From assembly GCA_016713585.1 (NCBI GenBank), contig JADJOV010000002.1, positions 434,001-498,000 on the forward strand: a DNA stretch of 64,000 bases, read 5' to 3'. Below the pieces are notes generated by a model, which searched no databases, was not told the DNA's origin, and saw only the letters and a program-made list of their open reading frames with translations. This stretch comes from Bdellovibrionales bacterium. Its GTDB lineage: Bacteria; Bdellovibrionota; Bdellovibrionia; Bdellovibrionales; Bdellovibrionaceae. The translations under genes and the position numbers were made by a program. Shown here piece after piece: positions 46,746-56,982 of this stretch (positions are counted from its first letter, which is position 1; every line of letters begins with the position of its first letter).

Positions 46746-48274
46746 GCTCTGCGTTTTCCAATGGAAATAGATCCAGAAAACAAAATATCAACTAGATTCT
46801 TAAACATGTATAAAGAAGCATTAACCGTCGAAAATGAGGACTTCCCTTCACTTCTTGGCGCCATATTAATAAATTTTTCTACGATACGAAATCCGGCTTT
46901 ATGGGCAGTCCAAATCGCTCGAACTTCAGAATATTCAAAACGGGAATCCTTCGCAAAATAATCAATTAATTTGCGATTATATAACTGGCAGCCTGAAGTG
47001 CAATCACTGACCTTAAGGTTATATAGCCACCGTATCAAACTTGAAATTAGAACAATGCTGCTGTTTCTCAGAAGGTTTGGCTTGTATTCAGAGTCTCCCA
47101 AAAAGCGAGAACCAATAACAAAATCAGCCTCATTTCGTCGAAGCACAGACAGAAGCCCGTCTATTTCCGCTGGGCGATGTTGGCCATCAGCATCAATCCG
47201 AGCAAGGTACTGATATCCATTTCTGCTCGCATATAAAATACCAGCTTCAACAGCTCCGCCAATTCCAAAAGATTTTGCCACTTGAATAACTGAAGCACCA
47301 TATTCTCTGGATACTAAAACTGTGTTATCGGTAGAATATCCATCCACAACTAAGACATCTGCACGTGGAAGACTGGATTTTACTTCACGAATCACCGCCC
47401 CAATCGATCGCGCCTCATTTAAGGCGACGATCAGAACTAGAGTATCTTTGGCTTGAAAACCTTCCTCTATCAGTGAAACGTTCTTAGTAGGCCCTAACTT
47501 TGATGGATAATTGAGAGGTGAGCTCTGAGAAAGTAAATTGGGTGAACCTTTATCCGACGATGAATTAAACTGCTGCACTCGCTTAATAACGACGTCCATA
47601 CTCTCAACATCTTCAATTCCCAGCCAAAACTTATCGATGTTAAATGCTCCAACTTTCTTATTTTCAGCCAAATAACTATTGATTAAATCCGGCATAGTGT
47701 AAAATGTGTCGTGGGGAACTCGGTTGAGGGCTCTGCTGTTGATAACATATATTCCCGAGCTAATATTAAATCTTCGCTCAGGCTTTTCTACGATTTCCTG
47801 AATTTCATTGTTCGAAATTTCGATAACGCCAAAACTGCTTTTTTCTCTTTTTTCAATGCAGCCGACAACAATATCGTATTGGCCTTTTTCCGCAAAACTA
47901 AGCATTTGATCAAAATCCATCTCGGTATAGATGTCGCCGTTGATCAAAAAAAAGTATTCGTCTTTTTCAAAATGATCTTTCATAAGGGCCAATGGGCCGG
48001 CGGTTCCTAGAGGTTGCTCTTCATGGAAATAGGAGGCCTTCACGTTGAATCGCTCACCAGAACCTATATAGGCTTTAATCAACTCCGCCTGAAACCCAGT
48101 TGATATCATAAAATTAGTAATATTAAATTTCTTAAACTGGTTAATCAAATGAAGAAGAATAGGATCTTGGGCAATTGGCATCAGTGGTTTCGGAATTGTA
48201 AAAGTAAAAGGATGAAATCTGGTCCCCTTACCGCCGGCTAAAATCACGGCTTTGGTCATTTTATTTTTTATCAT
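46742..48274 (-). CDS. Fusion of sugar nucleotidyltransferase and dolichol-phosphate-mannose-synthase-like GT2
   Basis: The intact 510-residue frame starts at ATG 48274 with AGGG upstream. Residues about 7-235 form a nucleotidyltransferase with AVILAGGKGTRFHPFT, IPKPLMPI, FLINGDIYTEMDF and VEKPERRFNISSGIYV, as in mannose-1-phosphate guanylyltransferase-like enzymes. A Ser/Pro-rich linker (about 236-275) follows. Residues about 278-505 form a GT2 domain with LIVALNEARSIGAVI, VVDGYSTDNT and ARIDADGQHRP (D-x-D-like), as in polyprenyl-phosphate sugar synthases. One protein could thus make an activated sugar and pass it to a lipid carrier. The overlap with DUF2304 supports this. Confidence 0.85.
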   Translation of the reverse strand: MIKNKMTKAVILAGGKGTRFHPFTFTIPKPLMPIAQDPILLHLINQFKKFNITNFMISTGFQAELIKAYIGSGERFNVKASYFHEEQPLGTAGPLALMKDHFEKDEYFFLINGDIYTEMDFDQMLSFAEKGQYDIVVGCIEKREKSSFGVIEISNNEIQEIVEKPERRFNISSGIYVINSRALNRVPHDTFYTMPDLINSYLAENKKVGAFNIDKFWLGIEDVESMDVVIKRVQQFNSSSDKGSPNLLSQSSPLNYPSKLGPTKNVSLIEEGFQAKDTLVLIVALNEARSIGAVIREVKSSLPRADVLVVDGYSTDNTVLVSREYGASVIQVAKSFGIGGAVEAGILYASRNGYQYLARIDADGQHRPAEIDGLLSVLRRNEADFVIGSRFLGDSEYKPNLLRNSSIVLISSLIRWLYNLKVSDCTSGCQLYNRKLIDYFAKDSRFEYSEVRAIWTAHKAGFRIVEKFINMAPRSEGKSSFSTVNASLYMFKNLVDILFSGSISIGKRRA

Positions 48275-48282
48275 TGGTAACC

Positions 48283-49184
48283 CTACTTTGCCTTCAAAAA
48301 GGCCACAGTCTTATCCAACCCTGTAAAAAGGTCAACTTTTGGTTTCCAACATACGTGATTAAGTAAAAACGAAGTGTCAGGCGGATCCACATTTGGGTCA
48401 TTTGATCTCAGTCGAGAATCTTCAACCTGAACAGCTCCTTGGAAACCGGTTATCTGGGTCAAAACCTCGACAATTTGCCCAATCGAAGTCGCTGTTCCTG
48501 TACCAAGATGGACCGTCTGACCCTTCGCTTCTAAGTTGAGCATAACCGCAACCAGGGCCTCCGCGGCATCTTCAATATAAAGAAAATCTCTCTTCGCCGA
48601 TAAATTTCCAATTTTTAGGTCGCTTGACTGCAGCATTTGTCTAATAATTGACGGCACAACCGCATCTTGAGATTGTCCTGGTCCATAAATATTTGCCAAA
48701 CGGCAAATACAAACTGGCAACCCATGTGAATGGAAATAGGAAAGGCCCATTATTTCAGCACAATGCTTACTTGCTGTATAAGTATTTAAATGTGTCAGCA
48801 CCGAATAGGTTGAGACGAGAACCAAACTTTTTAAGGAAGAAATCGATCTGCAGGACTCTAGAAGGTTTAGGGGTACCAACGGCATTTGTCTGAAAAGTTT
48901 CATATGGGTGCTTCAATGAATTGGGGATATTAGCCTGGCCAGCTAAGTGTAAAACATATTCAAGAGGCTTTTTTGTGTTTTTCAGTTTCTCAAAAGCGAG
49001 AGACCTCTTCTCTGTTGCCAATATCGCCATCAAACTCACCTTGGGTTTGATTAGCTAGAGGCCCGTTAAATTGAAATACAGTCGCCCCTAATGACGTAAG
49101 AATTTTATTGATGTGGCTTCCGATGAAACCACTTCCTCCTGTTATTGCCACTGAGCAATGGGAGAGCGGCAGTGGTTTAGACAT
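48283..49184 (-). CDS. NAD-dependent sugar epimerase/dehydratase (two frame breaks)
   Basis: The N-terminal SDR motif AITGGSGFIGSHINKIL is in the first frame from ATG 49184. LHLAGQANIPNSLKHPYETFQTNAVGT is in the second. LLESCRSISSLKSLVLVST, the catalytic YTASK, RLANIYGPGQSQDAVVPSIIRQML and KRDFLYIEDAAEAL are in the third. Breaks lie near 49008 and 48897. The corrected length is about 300 residues. It resembles GDP- or UDP-sugar SDRs of the RMD/GalE group; substrate unknown. The start overlaps the upstream SDR gene by 8 bases. Confidence 0.75.
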
Positions 49185-50147
49185 GATAGAGTTCTGGATT
49201 GTAGTTTTCCTTATTTTTTTTCAACCATTCGATTGTTTCCTGAAGGCCGGCCTTCAACGTGCTGGCAGGCTGCCAATCTGTCAATTTCTTGAGCTTTGAA
49301 TTATCGCAGAAAAGCCGCTCAACCTCACTATTAACAGGTCTTACACGCGCTTCATCACTTTCAATTTGAATAGGAACCGCTAAAATTTTGCTAATTAGTT
49401 TCACCAAATTTCCGACTGAAATTTCATCCCCAGAACCAATATTAATCGTTTCGCCATTTACGTTTGCAGCATTAGCAATCGCCAAAAACCATTTGCTGTA
49501 TCATTCACAAACGTAAAGTCCCGTGTCGGGGTCAAGTTACCCAGACGCAGGGGTTTGCCAGTGAGCATTTGAACAATAAGGGTCGGAATTATTGCGCGCA
49601 TGGATTGCCTTGGTCCGTATGTATTAAACGGCCTAACGAGCGTTACGGGAAGGCCAAAAGAACGATAGTAGCTAATAGCAATATTATCAGCCCCAATTTT
49701 GAGGCAGAGTATGGCGATTGACCGACCGCTGGATGCTTTTCATCCATGGGGACATACTGGGCTGTTCCATAAGTTTCACTTGTAGATGTTACTAAAACCT
49801 TAGCAGTGCCTAGTTCGCGGGAAGCTTGTAAAACATTATAGGTCCCTCCACGTTCGTTCGAATATAGGCCAATGGCGACACGTAGGAATAAGGAATACCA
49901 ATCAAGGCTGCTAGATGAAAAACTGCGTCACAACCCTTTGTGGCAGAATAGACAGAGTCGTAATCACGAATATCCCCGGCGATGATCTCCATCTCTCCCT
50001 TTAGAGGGGAGTCTTCTAACCAGCCAGTTTGGTTTTTGAATTATAGTGCGTAAACGCCTTAACAGAGTAACCCTTCTTAATGCATTGCTCCGCCAGGTGA
50101 GACCCTATAAAACCCGCAGCTCCCGTGATAAGTACTTTTTTATTCAT
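49177..50147 (-). CDS. SDR family 4,6-dehydratase, LegB-like (at least four frame breaks)
   Basis: From ATG 50147 the protein reads VLITGAAGFIGSHLAEQC. After correction near 50050 it continues GWLEDSPLKGEMEIIAGDIRD, then HLAALIGIPYSYVSPLAYIRTNVEG, TSTSETYGTAQYVP, the Tyr-x3-Lys in YSASK, RPFNTYGPRQSMRAIIP, and TRDFTFVNDT. These match the NAD-dependent 4,6-dehydratases named LegB-like, which act on UDP-HexNAc sugars. Breaks are near 50050, 49818, 49700 and 49488, each next to a homopolymer. The C-terminal part (49485 to 49177) is intact. Together with the downstream aminotransferase it could make a 4-amino sugar. Confidence 0.75.
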
Positions 50148-50184
50148 AGTCATAAATCCCTTTCTGTTCGGGCATTAAATATTA

Positions 50185-51515
50185 TCAACCAACCCTCTTC
50201 CGACCCAATCCAAAATACTCGAAACCGTTCTCAAAAACCTCTTCTGGGTTGTAAATATTTCGCCCATCAAAAATAACATTTCCAACCATTAATGACTTCA
50301 TCAGCCCATAGTCTAAAGATTTAAATGCGGTCCATTCGGTTAGCACAACCAATGCCTCGGCGTCCACTAGAGCCTCTGAGGCTTTATTGCAAAATGAAAT
50401 GCCTTCATGATTGAGAAAACATTTTTTTGCTTCATCCATGGCCACTGGGTCAAAGGCCTTGATATGAGCACCCATTTCAATCAGACTCTTGATGATATCG
50501 AGACTAGGCGCTTCCCGCATATCGTCAGTATTGGGTTTAAAGGCAAGTCCCCAGACTGCGATTTTTTATTCTTCAGATTCTGATCAAAATAACGACGGAT
50601 CTTGTTTACAAAAAAATTCCGCTGCTCCTTATTTATCTTTTCAACTGAGCTCAAGACCTCAAGGTGAACACCCTTTTCTCTACCCAAATGCAGAAGGGCC
50701 TTTACATCCTTAGGAAAACAAGATCCTCCATATCCCACACCTGGATACAAAAATTGGTACCCAATTCTAGAATCGGAGCCTATGCCCTTTCTAACCCACT
50801 CAATATCAGCATCGACTTTTTCAGCAAGACTCGACAATTCGTTCATAAACGAAATTCTAGTCGCAAGCATTGCGTTGGCAGCATATTTTGTGAATTCCGC
50901 AGACCTGGAATCCATTATCAGCATTTTATCGTGATTTCGTTCAAACGGCGCATAAAGTCGCTTCATAATTTTTACGGCATTTTGAGACTCTGTCCCAATA
51001 ATAATTCGCTCAGGGCGCATGAAATCTTCGATCGCATGCCCCTCTTTAAGGAATTCAGGATTCGAGACAACATCAACCTCAATATCAAGACCACGCAACT
51101 TAAGTTGTTCTTTGACTGTCTTAAAAACCAAGTCAGCAGTTCCAACTGGGACCGTTGATTTATTTACAATCACCTTCGCATCAGTCGTCAGTCTACCAAT
51201 TTCCTTGGCGACAGCGATTACATACTGTAAATCAGCTGAACCATCCTCTCCCGGTGGGGTTCCTACAGCTATCATTTGAACCTTCGAGAAAGAAACACAA
51301 TCTTCAGTCTTAGAAGTGAAAGCAAGGCGCCCTTCTAATACGTTTCTCTTAATCATTCCCTCAAGATGAGGTTCATAAATTGGGACCTCTCCCATTCTCA
51401 AAATCTCTATCCTTTTCAAATCGACGTCCATACATAAAACGTTATGACCGACTTCAGCTAAACAAGCCCCGGTCACAAGACCAACATATCCGGTTCCGAT
51501 AACACTCACTTTCAT
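50185..51515 (-). CDS. ugd: UDP-glucose 6-dehydrogenase (one frame break)
   Basis: The enzyme oxidises UDP-glucose to UDP-glucuronate. The N-terminal NAD motif is VIGTGYVGLVTGACLAEVGH, VNKSTVPVGT is conserved, and the catalytic cysteine is in GYGGSCFPKD (near residue 263). The frame breaks near 50565; repair gives the family segment WGLAFKPNTDDMREAPS and joins SLDIIKSLIEMGAHIKAFDP and VVLTEW. The corrected length of about 443 residues is standard. The start overlaps the aminotransferase stop as ATGA. Confidence 0.92.
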
Positions 51516-52796
51516 ACTTGTTCTCCCTGAATCGTCGACTTCGAACGGACTTCAAAAAAGTCCTTGATTACTCGAATATTATGCTCAACGTTTGCCAAAC
51601 CGTACCTAGGATAGGTTGGTAGTAAAATGACTTGCCTCGCTGTCGCCCGCGCCTGTGGGCAATCCCTAAAGAATTCGCTAAAAGCCGGGCAAATCTGCGC
51701 AGTTTTCAAAATGCTGTGCAGCCACATCGCAATTGTGTTTCATCATCCATTCAATGAGTAAATCCCGCTGTTCAAACTGAATCGGAAAGTAAGTATAGAT
51801 ATGCTCAAAATCGGAACAAGCTGGCGGAACTAGCAATTCAGGCAGTTTAGAAAGTTCTTTTTGATAGATTTCACCAAATGAAATTCTAATCCTTGATTGC
51901 CCATTGATATGCCCAAGCTGAGCGAGTACAAGTCTAGCCTGATATGGCGTTAGCCTTCCTTTAAATTTCTCTGGAATGAAATCTCGCCGGCTTGTATCAA
52001 GTTCAGTTCGTACAAGTTTATTGATAGGCTCAATGCCATTAATGAACCCGAATCGGAAAATCCAAAAAGTGAAGGTTTTAAACAGTGCTGGAATTGTCAT
52101 TAAATCAGCCCTTAGGGCTTTGAGCATTCTAAGAAAAATAAAAAAAGTTCCCTGAAACGGCCAGCTGTTAATTTCTGCTCGAATTTTTTCTGCAATCACT
52201 GAATCGTGGGTAAGTATCAATCCGCCATACCAACAGTTAATGTTTTTGTACATCCCGAGACTGTATATTCCAACGGTTCCGGTTGTTCCGACCGCCCGAC
52301 CGCCATAACGAGTTCCAAACGCCTGGGAACAGTCTTCAATAAGTAGAACTCTAAAACGTATACAAAGCTTTCGAATTTCGTCTAAGGGACATGTTAACCC
52401 ATGGAGGTGGGTAATCAAGACGGCCCCAACCGAAGAGTCAATTAACTTTTCAACTTCCTTGGGATCGATATTGCATGTCTTACTTTGGATATCAGCAAAT
52501 ACTGGAATCCCCTTGGCTGCAATAACCATATTTACGACATCTGCAATTGTATACGGGGACATAATCACTTTTTGCCCTGGTCGGATCACATTCTTAATAG
52601 ACAAATAAATCCCAACCCTAGCCATTGGCGTAATGATAGCAAATGGAACCTGAAATCGTTCGCTCATCCTTTTTTCGAGAATTTCAACCGCATTACCCTT
52701 GTGCAATCGATTCATGAACAGATCGACAAAAAAAGAAAAATAATACCAAGCCTTGGCATAGATTCTGTATCTCGGATTTGGCGCAAAAATCTCCAC
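51512..52796 (-). CDS. DegT/DnrJ/EryC1/StrS-type PLP sugar aminotransferase (one frame break)
   Basis: The aminotransferase-fold protein has about 428 corrected residues. FAIITPMARVGIYLSIKNV, VIMSPYTIADVVNMV and LLIEDCSQAFGTRYGG are typical of the family. The PLP lysine is in YSLGMYKNINCWYGG, with WYGG where most members have GEGG. The frame breaks near 51690, linking NCADLPGF to the tail FSEFFRDCPQARATARQV. It precedes ugd with a 4-base overlap. It may aminate a 4-keto sugar supplied by the LegB-like dehydratase, or act on another substrate. Confidence 0.78.
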
Positions 52797-52798
52797 AG

Positions 52799-54298
52799 TT
52801 AACTCATTTCGTCATGAACCGCCAACGCAATTCGATAGGCATTGGCCATTACTGTAAACGTTAAAGATGTGGTTGGCGAATGATTAAAATACGCGCCATC
52901 ACACACATAAACTCCCTTCTCTATTTCGCCAGAGAAGTCAACTTTTAACTCAGATGGTTTCTCGGCCGCCAAGTGGGAGCTTGATTTAGAAAAAATTGGG
53001 AAAAAGTCGAGCAAATGATATGATGACCCGCCCAACTGCTTACGTATAGCACGATAAAATTCCGATGCCACCGAGCGGTCTGGTTTTTTAATTTCCTGTA
53101 TCTCCAGTTGATCACTTTGACCAATTTTGAGCCCGTAGTGCCAGCCAAAATCGCCATGAGTGTATAATCTCGCCCAAATTAGACGGTCCCGAGTCAGTTT
53201 GATAATGGGACTAATCAGTGGCCAAACTAATCTCGGCATAGCACATCGCCAGATATAATCGAAGTTTGGGTAAATCTGAACCTGAGCCACGTCTTTTGGT
53301 GAAACTGAGTTCTTTTTTTGAACAACTGTAATGATTTGACTGAGTGAAAAATAACGATCTACTATCCCAGCTGAATCTGAGCTCAAATTTAGAATCGGCA
53401 TCTGACAAATGGAATTGTCTTGAATTGTAATGGTACTATTTGGGCTAAAGCTTCTCAATATGATTTCAGAAGTTCCAACGGTTCCTGCACACAAAAACAC
53501 TTTATTAAAAACATAGTCAGCCGTATGGGTTCTGACAATAATCTCACTCTGCTTTGGAATAATTTTTAAGACCTTTTCAGATACAAGCTTAATATTATTT
53601 TCCGACTCTTGATGCTGAAAGGCCACTTTGGCGTTAAAAACTGATCCATGTATGCATCCAATCATACATTCGCCGCAAAGAGTGCATCGATTCTTGGAAC
53701 TCAAATCTGTGTCAACAGCAACTCGATTAACGCCACTAAAAAATGAAAACTCAGTACAGTTATCATTGACGGAGCTCTGAAGGTTTCGAGCCAGACCCTG
53801 GATCCCCCGTAGCGTAGGCACCGCCTGACGAACAGAATACTCATTTGAATAGTATTCGTTTGGATTATCTCGATTTCCCGCAATTCCTACCAAACGAGCA
53901 ATTCTCCTGTAGTGGGAATCAAGTTGGCCATCTTTGAATCCACACTGGTTCAATTCCATTGAGGTCATAGGAAGCAATGTTGCTCCCCAAAAATTAGACA
54001 GACCTCCCAAAGCAAGACTCTCTGGAAAACGCCTTTCATTATTAACCTGATAAGCTGGTATAGAGCTCAAAAAATGTCTCTTTTGTGGCGGGAAGCCAAC
54101 CCCACCCTGCTCCTTCATTTTTCGATAGAGCTCGTCATAAAACGCCCTTTCGGTTGTCGCATCGCCTACTGAATCCCCACTCGGTTCAGGCAATTTAGCC
54201 CCGTGTTCAAAAACAACTATTTCTAGTTTTGAAATGGATTCCAACCCATGTAATACCGAAAATGCCGCTGGCCCGGATCCAATAATTGCAACCTTCAT
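52799..54298 (-). CDS. FAD-dependent GMC-like oxidoreductase with ferredoxin-type cysteines
   Basis: ATG 54298 gives about 499 residues starting with the FAD dinucleotide motif VAIIGSGPAAFSVLHGLE. LALGGLSNFWGA follows, as in GMC-type oxidoreductases. A cysteine cluster CTLCGECMIGC (C-x2-C-x2-C-x3-C, near residue 205) is unusual inside this fold and resembles a [4Fe-4S] ligand set. The C-terminal VCDGAYFNHSPTTSLTFTVMANAYRIA is the typical GMC end. It could oxidise a sugar or glycan alcohol. It is 2 bases from the aminotransferase gene. Electron acceptor and substrate are unknown. Confidence 0.75.
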   Translation of the reverse strand: MKVAIIGSGPAAFSVLHGLESISKLEIVVFEHGAKLPEPSGDSVGDATTERAFYDELYRKMKEQGGVGFPPQKRHFLSSIPAYQVNNERRFPESLALGGLSNFWGATLLPMTSMELNQCGFKDGQLDSHYRRIARLVGIAGNRDNPNEYYSNEYSVRQAVPTLRGIQGLARNLQSSVNDNCTEFSFFSGVNRVAVDTDLSSKNRCTLCGECMIGCIHGSVFNAKVAFQHQESENNIKLVSEKVLKIIPKQSEIIVRTHTADYVFNKVFLCAGTVGTSEIILRSFSPNSTITIQDNSICQMPILNLSSDSAGIVDRYFSLSQIITVVQKKNSVSPKDVAQVQIYPNFDYIWRCAMPRLVWPLISPIIKLTRDRLIWARLYTHGDFGWHYGLKIGQSDQLEIQEIKKPDRSVASEFYRAIRKQLGGSSYHLLDFFPIFSKSSSHLAAEKPSELKVDFSGEIEKGVYVCDGAYFNHSPTTSLTFTVMANAYRIALAVHDEMS

Positions 54299-54302
54299 GA
54301 AA

Positions 54303-54944
54303 TCAAAGTCCTTTGCTCTTTCTGAAACAATACAGATTATTAAGACCAAACATAAAGGTTTTTTTAAACGCCATCTCAAAGTTAGTGCGGCGACAAAGGC
54401 GCTTAAGGTGCTCCTCAGAATAGGCGGTTCTTTTGAGCTTCCTATCTCGAATCAAATGCCAAACTTTCGAAAGCTGCGGATTCAACTGCGTCACAATCAA
54501 AACGCCTTGAGGCGCTAAGACACGATGAATTTCCAAGAGACTTGCCTTCGGGTCGTCAAAATAGTTGATTGCCGCAAGCACAGTGACAGCTCCAACAGAA
54601 CCAGTTGAAAATGGAAGATTTTCAAAACTCGGTAAGACTAGATCCGCACAATTGCCGTAATTAGAAATATCAACGCCTGTGCCTCTTCCCTTAGGCAAGC
54701 TATTGACTAACCTGTTATCACCACAGGCAAGATCAAGCACATAACAATCCACAGGCAAATTTTTAGTCACAACTCGGGTTCGCCACCGGCTAAGGAATAT
54801 GCCTATCGGATCGAATCTGCCGTAAAGTTTTTTTCTCCTTGCCTGAGACAAACACACTCCCAAATTAAAGAATCTCAAAAATATTTTAACCCTAGAACGC
54901 GACCTCGTTTGGCTTCCGTGAACCAGTAACAAAAATTTATCCAC
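54303..54944 (-). CDS. Class I SAM-dependent methyltransferase
   Basis: The protein of 213 residues has SAM motif I VLDLACGDNRLV (near residue 69), VDISNYGNCADLVLPSFENLPF and INYFDDPKASLLEIHRVLAPQG, as in Methyltransf_11 members. It is the first gene of the long minus-strand polysaccharide unit and is divergent from asnB across a 125-base gap. The FAD oxidoreductase follows after 4 bases. Methylation of a sugar intermediate is likely. The frame is intact. Confidence 0.8.
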   Translation of the reverse strand: MDKFLLLVHGSQTRSRSRVKIFLRFFNLGVCLSQARRKKLYGRFDPIGIFLSRWRTRVVTKNLPVDCYVLDLACGDNRLVNSLPKGRGTGVDISNYGNCADLVLPSFENLPFSTGSVGAVTVLAAINYFDDPKASLLEIHRVLAPQGVLIVTQLNPQLSKVWHLIRDRKLKRTAYSEEHLKRLCRRTNFEMAFKKTFMFGLNNLYCFRKSKGL

Positions 54945-54995
54945 TTGTCATTCCCTGCAACACCCCAGAATTCTTAAATATTCCTAAATGATATA

Positions 54996-55023
54996 TTGAC
55001 TTTAGTCCTCATTTAAAAATACT
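54996..55023 (+). promoter_or_regulatory. Possible promoter for asnB
   Basis: TTGACT (54996-55001) and AATACT (55018-55023) are spaced by 16 bases in the gap between divergent operons, about 50 bases before the asnB ATG. The match is moderate; the opposite-strand promoter was not resolved. Confidence 0.4.
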
Positions 55024-55069
55024 TAGTGGGCTGTATGTCGACAGGATGTATAAGAAGGCATAATTTCAT

Positions 55070-56982
55070 ATGTGCGGAATAGTTGGGCAGTTTAATTTCG
55101 ATAGAAATCATGTCATTGATGCTAGCCAACTGCAAAGTTCTCTTAAGAAACTCCATCATAGAGGACCCGACGATTCAAGCTGGGCTATTTATGACAATGT
55201 TGGCTTAGGTATGACCAGGCTTTCGATTGTTGGCCTCAAATCAATATGTGGACCCTATAGATCAGAATCCGGCCGATACAGCGTGGTCTTTAATGGAGAG
55301 ATTTATAACTACAGGGAGCTTCGCCAAAAACTGGAAAAAGAGGGATATAAGTTTAGAATGCAAAACGATACTGAGGTCATTCTCGCCTTGTATGACTTAG
55401 GATATCAGGAGCCCGAAATTTTTTTTCGAGGCATGTTTGCTATAGCCGTTTGGGACCACAGCCTTTCTAAGCTCACCTTAATCCGAGATCGGATGGGCAA
55501 AAAACCACTTTTTTACATGAAAACCGAACGAGGTATTATTTTCGGTTCTGAACATAAGGTCTTTCTAGAATTTGATCAAAAGCTCAAGCCCAACTTAGAA
55601 GCCATATCTGATTTTTTAACGTTAGGATATGTTCCATTTAACAAATGCCCTTTTGAAAACGTCTCTGCTGTCTTGCCAGGCCATCGAATCGAATTCACAA
55701 GTATTACCGTATCTAAAAAACAATACTGGCACATTCCCCTGTTCTCAGAGGCCCAGAAGGATCTTTCTTTAACTGAAACTCAGTGGATCGACAAGATTGA
55801 AAGTAAATTGGAGGAGTCAATTAAATATCGACTCATATCCGACGTTGAAATAGGGATTCATCTCAGTGGTGGAATTGACAGCTCACTCCTCCTTGGTATG
55901 GCGAAAAAAACTGTGACCAATTTCCTCTAAAGGCCTACACAATTTCACTGGAGGAGAATTCTTATAATGAGGCCGATACCGCCCGATATACTGCGAATCA
56001 CTTTAATGTTCCTCACCAAAAGATAGATTTTTCTTCAGATGTTTTCGCGAGTGTTTTTAGCGATACTGTCTATTTCTCAGACAACTTAGCCGCTAACACA
56101 TCGATGTTCCCAAACTACTATTTGTCACAACACTCCGGCGCTGAAGTTAAAGTAGCTCTTGATGGGGGTGGCGGCGATGAGCTTTTTTTTGGATACCCGA
56201 CGTATAAAGCCGATTTTTACATGAACATAGCCCGACACTTACCTTTCAAAAAAGAAATTTCAAAGCTTGTTCAACACCTTCCCGTATCACATGAAAAACT
56301 CAGTTTTGATTATAAATTAAAAAAATTTTGCTCCGGCCTGGAGTTTGATCATAAAAAGGCTCACTATTGGTGGCGCACGATAATCACTGAGAAAGAAAAA
56401 TTTGATCTTCTTCATACGGATCGCTCATTTCCCGACACTTACCAATCTTACGAAACTGTCTTTAAAAACTTGTCTAATCTAGATGCTTTTGAACAATTTA
56501 GTTATGCAGACCTGCAAGTTTGGTGGATATCTTGTGGCTTGTATCAAGCCGACTCGATGGGAATGGCTAATTCTTTAGAAATCCGAGTGCCTATGATGGA
56601 TCATGAATTTGTTGAGCTGGCTTATCAGATTCCCGTAAAGTACAAATTATCGCATTTCAAAACAAAACCCCTGCTTCGAAAGCTGAGCGAGCGCTGGCTT
56701 CCCGAAAAAATTATAAGTCTAAAAAAGAGTGGTTTTCACATACCCCTAGCCTCTTGGTTCTGCAAGGAGCTGAAAGATTTCGTCGAAGAAAACTTATCTT
56801 ATGATAGAATTATGGCTATTGATTTCCTCAATTATTCGGAGATTACAAAACTTAAGGAACAACATTTTCAGAAAAAAACCGACAACTCATATAAATTGAT
56901 TAATCTAATGGTACTCGTCGAATGGTATCATCTATTCATTTTGAGGGATAATCACAATCTTAAAAGACTAAAAATTGTATGA
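55070..56982 (+). CDS. asnB: Asparagine synthetase, glutamine-hydrolysing (one frame break)
   Basis: The N-terminal glutaminase has the nucleophile Cys2 (MCGIVGQFNF), RLSIVGL, FNGEIYNYRELR and RDRMGKKPLFY. The synthetase domain has the ATP/PPi loop LSGGIDSSLL and LDGGGGDELFFGYPTY. The frame breaks near 55905 in an A run (one A missing); repair yields KKNCDQFPLKAYTISLEENSYNEADTA joined to the rest. The corrected length of about 637 residues is normal. In polysaccharide clusters such enzymes often amidate uronic acids, which fits with ugd here. The stop overlaps the next ATG (ATGA). Confidence 0.9.
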
